Source of the DNA: Candidatus Poribacteria bacterium
GTDB taxonomy: Bacteria > Poribacteria > WGA-4E > GCA-2687025
Direction: 5' to 3'
DNA length: 11,918 nucleotides
Assembly: GCA_002687025.1 (NCBI GenBank)
Contig: NYZG01000330.1
Location: 1 to 11,918, forward strand
Shown: positions 1 through 4,307 of the stretch, in pieces
Layout: every line of letters begins with the position of its first letter
Position numbering within the stretch: position 1 is the stretch's first letter
Made by a program: the position numbers and the translations under genes
Notes under the pieces: model-generated
What the model was told of the DNA's origin: nothing
The model's database searches: none
Seen by the model: only the letters and a program-made list of their open reading frames with translations

Positions 1-266
1 CGAACCCGTTCAACCCGGAGACGTGGATCCCCTTCGAATTGGCGGCGGAGGCGGACGTCACCGTGCGCGTGTACGGCCTGGACGGGACGGTCGTACGGAC
101 GCTGGAGCTCGGCCGCCGCGCGATCGGCGAATACCGCGCGCGTGACGAGGCCGCCTACTGGGACGGCCGGAACGAGTCGGGAGAACACGTCGCCAGCGGC
201 GTGTACGTGTACGAACTGCTCGCGGGAGAACAGCGCGCCGTAAGGCGCATGGTCATCAGCAAGTAG
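1..266 (+). CDS. C-terminal end of a secreted/surface protein with a FlgD-like Ig domain (5' partial)
   Basis: The open frame enters from the left edge (first whole codon at base 3) and stops at TAG 264-266, so only about 87 residues are visible. They form one small beta-rich module: NPFNPETWIPFEL, then VTVRVYGLDGTVVRTLELG, then AAYWDGRNESGEHVASGVYVYEL, then a basic end RRMVISK. This is the FlgD-like Ig-fold tail found at the C-terminus of large exported proteins in Poribacteria, Latescibacteria and relatives. By family knowledge it is a terminal module on surface or extracellular proteins, possibly a sorting or anchoring element. The catalytic or binding part lies outside the window, so the function of the whole protein cannot be stated. 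A TTG at base 39 is not a plausible start because the conserved NPFNPETWIP segment lies before it. Confidence 0.85.
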   Translation, partial: NPFNPETWIPFELAAEADVTVRVYGLDGTVVRTLELGRRAIGEYRARDEAAYWDGRNESGEHVASGVYVYELLAGEQRAVRRMVISK

Positions 267-275
267 CACGCTCAC

Positions 276-312
276 GCGGCCCTGGCGCCCCTACGTTGGG
301 AGCCAGGGCCGC
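276..312 (+). terminator. Strong hairpin after the FlgD-tail gene, probable terminator
   Basis: A perfect 11-bp inverted repeat, GCGGCCCTGGC at 276-286 and GCCAGGGCCGC at 302-312, begins 9 bases after the stop codon. Three further C-G pairs inside (288-290 with 298-300) leave a 7-base loop. No T-tract follows, so it is not a textbook intrinsic terminator. Its position just downstream of a stop makes transcription termination or mRNA 3'-end protection the likely role. Confidence 0.55.
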
Positions 313-359
313 CGCCACGCGCGTCGTCGCTACGCCTTCAGCGGTCTATGCTCTCGCCC

Positions 360-385
360 CGCTCGGTGATACGATGGGCCGAGCG
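360..385 (+). promoter_or_regulatory. Possible extended -10 promoter inside an inverted repeat, upstream of the TIM-barrel gene
   Basis: TGaTACGAT at 367-375 resembles an extended -10 element and lies about 40 bases before the ATG at 415. No convincing -35 hexamer is seen at the usual distance. The -10-like element sits in the loop of a perfect 7-bp inverted repeat, CGCTCGG (360-366) and CCGAGCG (379-385). That arrangement would suit an operator, but short GC-rich repeats also arise by chance in sequence of this composition. Confidence 0.3.
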
Positions 386-414
386 ACCGCGGACCACAAG
401 AGGGCGAGAGAGCG

Positions 415-1203
415 ATGAAGACCGCGTTCATGAGTTCGGTGTGTCCCAAGCAGACGCTGCCTGAGTTGGTCGAGTCGGCGAAGCGACACGGCTACGAGGG
501 CATTGAGTTCCGAGTCGAGTGGGGGCACCTCCACGGGATTGAACTCGATTCCTCGGACGTCGAGGTTCGTCAGGCGCGGAAGACGCTCGAGGATGCCGGC
601 ATCGCCGCGACTTGCATCGCCACGGGCGTGAAGTTCAACTCCGCCGATCCCGCGGAGCACAAGCCGCATCGGGAGGCCCTCCGCAAGCATATCGCGTTGG
701 CGGCTGAGGCCGGCGCGCCGTGCATACGCACGTTCAGCGATCCCGTTCCCGAGGACGATGAGGGCGCCCGCGACGCCGTCCTGAGTCTCGCGGCGGAATC
801 GTACGCGTCCGTGGATGAGTGGGCGCGGAAGCACCGCGTGGACGTGCTCGTCGAGACGCACACGAACATGCGAGGACACTGGGCGAAGCGGATCGTGGAC
901 GAGGCGAACGTCACAAGCCTTAAGGTCCTGTGGGATCCCGGTCATCATGTGCGTCGCGGCCAGTCCGTCGATGACGCGTACGGGTATCTCAAGGGTCTCG
1001 TCTCCCACCTGCACTTCGGCACGCAGGCGGCCGGCGTAGGGTCGATGAGCGAGGCGGAGCACCAGCGCGTGATCGATCTTCTCCACGCCGACCGGTTCCA
1101 GGGGTTCTTCTCGGTAGAGGTCATAAACCCCGACGACCCCGAGGCCGTGCTCACCTACAACGCCGAGCAGTTCCGCAAGTACTTCTCTACGGCGGGTGTG
1201 TGA
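415..1203 (+). CDS. Sugar phosphate isomerase/epimerase-type TIM-barrel protein
   Basis: A 262-residue protein of the xylose isomerase-like TIM-barrel (AP endonuclease 2) superfamily. These enzymes bind divalent metal and isomerise or epimerise sugars, inositols or ketoacids; the substrate cannot be read from the sequence. The barrel starts directly at the N-terminus (MKTAFMSSV), with GYEGIEFR at residues 27-33. The expected metal ligands are Glu147 in VLVETHT, Asp174 in LWDPGHH, His200 in SHLHFGT and Glu235 in FFSVEVI, an intact Glu-Asp-His-Glu set. Length is normal for the family, and there is no signal peptide, so it should be cytoplasmic. The ATG at 415 follows a purine-rich GAGGGCGAGAGAG stretch. 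It is the only gene in its transcription unit here and converges with the downstream dehydrogenase, 24 bases between stops. In this company a role in breakdown of unusual sugars or polyols is likely but inferred. Confidence 0.88.
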   Translation: MKTAFMSSVCPKQTLPELVESAKRHGYEGIEFRVEWGHLHGIELDSSDVEVRQARKTLEDAGIAATCIATGVKFNSADPAEHKPHREALRKHIALAAEAGAPCIRTFSDPVPEDDEGARDAVLSLAAESYASVDEWARKHRVDVLVETHTNMRGHWAKRIVDEANVTSLKVLWDPGHHVRRGQSVDDAYGYLKGLVSHLHFGTQAAGVGSMSEAEHQRVIDLLHADRFQGFFSVEVINPDDPEAVLTYNAEQFRKYFSTAGV

Positions 1204-1227
1204 CGCGGGCGACTGCGCCAGGCGTCG

Positions 1228-2421
1228 CTACCAGCACGCACGGTAAAGGCGGTCGATGTCGTCCGCCGTCGCCTGGCGTGGATTGTTGGTGGGACTTCCA
1301 CTGGCGAGGGCGTCTTCGGCCATCTGCGTCCGCGCAGCGTCGAACGCGTCGCGGTCGATCCCGATTTCCCCCAGGCGCGGCATCTCCACGTCGGCCAGGA
1401 GGCGCGCGACGGCTTCCACGGCGCGATCCGCCCGTGACATCGGCGACAGACCGTCGACTGGTTCGCCCATAGCGCGGGCGATGTCGGCGAACCGTTCCGG
1501 GGCGCCCGGCGCCGAGTAGCGCATCACCTCCAGCAGCAGCACCGAGTTGGAGAGGCCGTGGTGCACGTGGAAGGTCGCGCCGATGGGTCGCGACATGCCG
1601 TGGACGAGGGCCACGGACGAATTGCTGAACGCCATCCCGGCGATACTCGCCCCGAGCATCATCTCCGTGCGCGCCCACAGGTTCGAGCCATCGGCCCACG
1701 CCTGTCGCAGAGAACCGGAGATCATACGTGTCGCCTGTAAGGCCAGGCCGTCCGTGATGGGATTCGCGCGCTTTGATATGTAGGCTTCGATGGCGTGCGT
1801 GAGCGCATCGACGCCGACGGCGGCCGTGAGCTTTGCGGGCGTCGTCATGCTGAGCAGCGGGTCGACCAGCGCGACGCGGGCGAGCAGGTTCGGGCTGCTC
1901 ATCATCACCTTCACGTTGGCGTCCGTGTCCGTGATTACGGTCACCTTGGTGCCTTCGCTGCCTGTGCCGCCTGTCGTCGGTATCGCGATTAGCGGCGCGC
2001 CCGGGTTGGGGATCTTGTCGACGCCCATGTAGTTCGGTAGATGGCCGTCGTTCGTGAGGCTGACGGCGATGCCCTTGCCGCAGTCGATCGAGCTACCGCC
2101 GCCGACCGCCACGATCACGTCGCAGCCGGCGCGTCGGTACAGGTCGAGCCCGTCCCGCACGTTCGCCAGCGTCGGGTCGGGGGTGACATCCGCGAACGTC
2201 GAGGCCGCCAGGCCGGCGGCGGCGAGGTCGCGCGCCACATCATCCGACATCCCCAGATCCGCGATGCCCGGATCGGTGACGATGAGCGCCCTCGTGGCGC
2301 CGAGTCTCGCGGCCTGCTCCCCGACCTGACGCGCGACCCCCACGCCGGACACGATGACGTCCGGCGCGCTGAAAGTCGCCACGGGCGCGGGCCGCGCCGG
2401 CGCACTCACCGTTGGCGCCAC
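1228..2421 (-). CDS. Iron-containing (group III) alcohol dehydrogenase
   Basis: A 397-residue cytoplasmic NAD(P)-dependent oxidoreductase of the Fe-ADH family, which interconverts alcohols with aldehydes or ketones. The N-terminal nucleotide-binding half shows ALIVTDPGI (46-54), the dinucleotide loop VAVGGGSSIDCGK (104-116) and PTTGGTGSE (148-156). The C-terminal helical half carries the metal ligands Asp205 and His209 in GVDALTHAIEAY, His274 in LVHGMSRPIG and His288 in HHG, with spacing close to FucO-type enzymes. Length is normal. The GTG at 2421 is chosen because an in-frame TGA lies only three codons upstream and a GAGG motif sits 7 bases before it. The start lies inside the last codons of an integrase stub on the same strand, so it may be translationally coupled to that leader and driven by its promoter. 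Substrate is unknown; short-chain alcohols, lactaldehyde-type or maleylacetate-type substrates all occur in this family. Confidence 0.93.
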   Translation of the reverse strand: MAPTVSAPARPAPVATFSAPDVIVSGVGVARQVGEQAARLGATRALIVTDPGIADLGMSDDVARDLAAAGLAASTFADVTPDPTLANVRDGLDLYRRAGCDVIVAVGGGSSIDCGKGIAVSLTNDGHLPNYMGVDKIPNPGAPLIAIPTTGGTGSEGTKVTVITDTDANVKVMMSSPNLLARVALVDPLLSMTTPAKLTAAVGVDALTHAIEAYISKRANPITDGLALQATRMISGSLRQAWADGSNLWARTEMMLGASIAGMAFSNSSVALVHGMSRPIGATFHVHHGLSNSVLLLEVMRYSAPGAPERFADIARAMGEPVDGLSPMSRADRAVEAVARLLADVEMPRLGEIGIDRDAFDAARTQMAEDALASGSPTNNPRQATADDIDRLYRACW

Positions 2422-2549
2422 GGGTTCGCCTCAACACGCAGCCCGGAATCCGTCAAGACGACGAGCTTCTCCTCGAAGCTCTCAGCCGCGTTCACGAGGC
2501 GATCTGCCTCGTCGGTGGTGAGTGGCTCTCGCTTGTATTGGTAGGGCAT
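2406..2549 (-). pseudogene. N-terminal stub of a tyrosine recombinase/integrase
   Basis: A 47-codon frame starts at ATG 2549 and ends at TGA 2406-2408. It reads MPYQYKREPLTTDEADRLVN, then AAESFEEKLVVLTDSGLRVE, then ANPWRQR. From memory this matches the beginning of short tyrosine integrases of the 'PYQYKREPLT-DEA-RL ... EEKLVxxTLLDTGLRVSEL' type, where 'DTGLRVSEL' leads to the first catalytic arginine. The homology ends just after GLRVE. Two residues of the usual TLLD also appear missing (here TD). The rest of the catalytic domain (R, K, HxxR, H, Y) is absent, so this cannot recombine DNA and is a relic. It overlaps the dehydrogenase start by 16 bases in a different frame. A GAGGG lies about 11 bases before its ATG. 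It may persist only as a short leader ORF. Confidence 0.65.
2429..2432 (-). promoter_or_regulatory. Ribosome binding site of the iron alcohol dehydrogenase
   Basis: GAGG on the minus strand, 7 bases before the GTG at 2421. It supports this start over later in-frame GTG codons and lies within the coding part of the integrase stub. Confidence 0.55.
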
Positions 2550-2584
2550 GGATGTGGACACCCTCTTCGGAAGACGCGTCGCAT

Positions 2585-2614
2585 ACTATACAGGGCTGCG
2601 ATAGCGTGTCGCAA
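2585..2614 (-). promoter_or_regulatory. Sigma-70-like promoter upstream of the integrase stub and dehydrogenase
   Basis: On the minus strand TTGCGA (2609-2614) and TATAGT (2585-2590) are separated by 18 bases, a reasonable housekeeping-type promoter. It would start transcription around 2578, about 30 bases before the stub ATG, and continue into the dehydrogenase gene. Identified by eye only. Confidence 0.45.
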
Positions 2615-2722
2615 TCCGTGTGATCCACGCCCTGATGGCCACTGACTTCGAGAGGGCAGGAGAGAGCGACGTGTCGCTCTTCTGTGCAGAAGACGACACA
2701 CGCGCGCCGAACGCCTCGATCT

Positions 2723-4021
2723 TCACCATGCCACTCTCTCATCCGCGTCGGAGCCCCGTGGATCGCGCATGAATACAATCGCGGTGAGCGAGAGCAACGA
2801 ACTCAGCGTCGCGCATACGAATACAGCGCGGAATCCGACTGCGTCGGCTAGCAGCCCAGCAAGCACGGGAGCAGCCAGCCGTGGGATGAACTGCGCGGAG
2901 AACGTCAGCGCCACGTAACGAGGGACTTCCGCGCGCGAACCGAACTCCATCTGTATCGCATATGCCGCCAGGCTGAAACCACGCATGCCTACAGCGGTGA
3001 CCAACACGACGGGATAGAACAGGGCGAGCGACGACGCGAACACCGACCACGCGCTGGCGCTAGCCACCAGGATCGTCGTGAGTACAAGCACCGTGCGGTA
3101 GTTGGTGCGATCGGCCAGAATCCCCCAGAGGAGCGATGTGAGCGCGCCCAGCGACAGCACAACCGTGAACCAGCCGCTCTCTCCCGTCCGGGCGCCAAGT
3201 TCGCGGATCGCGTAAGTCATGTGGAACGCGGTTCCTGAGACGCCGAAGATCGACAGACTCGTAGCCACGATGAACAACTGGAAGTCACGCCGCGTCCTCA
3301 GAATCATCCACAGTTCCCCCAGGAACTGCGCCATCGTTCGCTGGGATGCCGGAGCGGCGTCGCGTGGTTCGTCCACGAATGCCAGCGGCAGAAGGCTTAC
3401 GGTCAGGATCACGAATGCGATACCGAAGCACACTGCGAAGCCACTCGGAAAGCCGCCCCACGAGGCCTCGGAGCGTAGCATGAACGAAATCACCGATCCC
3501 GTTCCCATTGTCAGCAAGTTCGCGACGGTGGCGCCCAGGCCGAAGAGCAGACCTCTTCGCCGTGTAGGGACGATCTTGCTGATCATCGCTGAGTAGGCCG
3601 GCACGCTGCTGCCATGCAGCAGGTAGTACGCTGCTAGCAGTGCCAAGAGTAGGACGACCATCGCCTTGGGATGTTTCACGGCGAGCAAGGGCGTCAGCAC
3701 CGCCAAACCGAGGAACAGTGCGCGGGCCGACCCTGTTACGGCCACGACGTACCACTTCTTGACGGTCAGTCGTTCGACGTAATTCGCGACGAGGACTTGT
3801 GTCAGACAGATCGAGCTGGATACGACAGATGTCATGAGCCCAATGACGACGTTGGATCGGGTCAGGTGCGTCATGAATTCTTGTAGGATCGAGCGCGGGT
3901 CGAAGAAGGAACTGCCGACCCAGAAGCCAATGCTGTCCGTAAGCGCCGCGCCGAAGTTTAGGCGGCCTCGCTGCGGTTGGTCTGGCGTGCCGACATCTGG
4001 ATCGGTGTGCGTCGGCGCCAT
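2723..4021 (-). CDS. Major facilitator superfamily (MFS) transporter
   Basis: A 432-residue, strongly hydrophobic integral membrane protein with about 11-12 predicted helices, roughly at 57-80, 91-113, 119-137, 159-181, 193-216, 248-270, 283-303, 309-330, 334-356, 371-393 and 397-417. Cytoplasmic loops are Arg/Lys-rich, as in VPTRRRGLLFG (151-161) and a loop at about 217-247 between the two halves. The MFS motif A of the second half is clear, GILADRTNYR at 300-309; the first-half version NYVERLTVKK (80-89) is degenerate. Length is typical. Inner-membrane secondary transport of a small solute is the likely role, but the substrate cannot be named. The ATG at 4021 has only a weak, distant AGGA. 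The polar N-terminal 25 residues fit a cytoplasmic tail. The gene is divergent from the RNA polymerase-like gene. Confidence 0.88.
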   Translation of the reverse strand: MAPTHTDPDVGTPDQPQRGRLNFGAALTDSIGFWVGSSFFDPRSILQEFMTHLTRSNVVIGLMTSVVSSSICLTQVLVANYVERLTVKKWYVVAVTGSARALFLGLAVLTPLLAVKHPKAMVVLLLALLAAYYLLHGSSVPAYSAMISKIVPTRRRGLLFGLGATVANLLTMGTGSVISFMLRSEASWGGFPSGFAVCFGIAFVILTVSLLPLAFVDEPRDAAPASQRTMAQFLGELWMILRTRRDFQLFIVATSLSIFGVSGTAFHMTYAIRELGARTGESGWFTVVLSLGALTSLLWGILADRTNYRTVLVLTTILVASASAWSVFASSLALFYPVVLVTAVGMRGFSLAAYAIQMEFGSRAEVPRYVALTFSAQFIPRLAAPVLAGLLADAVGFRAVFVCATLSSLLSLTAIVFMRDPRGSDADERVAW

Positions 4022-4054
4022 GGTCTGGACGACATCCTGTGCCGGGGCTGGGGA

Positions 4055-4082
4055 ACATAACAGGCATGGCGAGGGCGCACAA
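4055..4082 (-). promoter_or_regulatory. Weak promoter-like sequence for the MFS gene
   Basis: On the minus strand TTGTGC (4077-4082) and TTATGT (4055-4060) are separated by 16 bases and lie 34-61 bases before the MFS start. The match to consensus is modest. The palindrome at 4107-4132 lies about 25 bases further upstream. Confidence 0.25.
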
Positions 4083-4106
4083 CCGTCACTCCACGTTCAT
4101 CCCCAC

Positions 4107-4132
4107 CGAGACACTCTTAGGATAGTGTCTCG
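4107..4132. repeat. Perfect 9-8-9 palindrome between divergent genes
   Basis: CGAGACACT (4107-4115) and AGTGTCTCG (4124-4132) are perfect inverted repeats around an 8-base centre. This lies in the space between the MFS gene (minus) and the polymerase-like gene (plus). A 9-bp dyad of this geometry suits a dimeric repressor operator. It could also act as a terminator-like hairpin or be the remnant of paired mobile-element ends. No second copy was noticed in the window. Confidence 0.5.
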
Positions 4133-4171
4133 TTCGCAGAAGCCGCCTGACCCGTGAAACGCAGCTCATGA

Positions 4172-4307
4172 CACGGCATCGTCAGCTGCCGCAGCCCCTG
4201 GAGCACTCGTCATCCCGGGGCCGGCGCGTCGAGCAGAATCGGTCGGGCTACCCTCACCCCGCTGAGCCGGGGACAAGCTCAGCAACCGGCACGGGGCGAG
4301 GGGAGTA
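4172..4307 (+). pseudogene. Frame-broken RNA polymerase beta homology upstream of the polymerase-like ORF
   Basis: In frame with the next gene, the bases from the TGA at 4263-4265 to the GTG at 4308 encode AGDKLSNRHGARGV. This matches the rpoB active-site segment 'GDKxxxRHGNKGV' and joins seamlessly to VSRILPDVDMPHLPDGTPVD in the annotated ORF. No ATG, GTG or TTG precedes 4308 in this frame. One frame away, 4172-4267 has no stop and encodes a stretch ending PGAGASSRIGRATLTPLS. That resembles the beta segment leading into GDK, and a single extra base near 4265-4268 would join the two. The upstream match is weak and judged by eye; the GDK...RHG match is clear. Only about 240 bases separate this from the divergent MFS start, so most of a beta N-terminus is missing in any case. 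Confidence 0.55.

Noticed and set aside
346..1086. Minus-strand open frame (246 codons) opposite the TIM-barrel gene
   Set aside because: The plus strand has the complete metal-ligand set of the sugar isomerase-like family; the antisense translation has no family resemblance.
2634..2772. Small plus-strand frame beginning MATDFERAGESDVSLFCAEDD
   Set aside because: It overlaps the 3' end of the MFS gene, is only about 45 codons long, and has no ribosome binding site or recognised homology.
2482..2778. Minus-strand open frame (98 codons) upstream of the integrase stub
   Set aside because: It overlaps the better-supported stub in another frame, runs through the promoter-like region and into the end of the MFS gene, and has a composition unlike a real protein.
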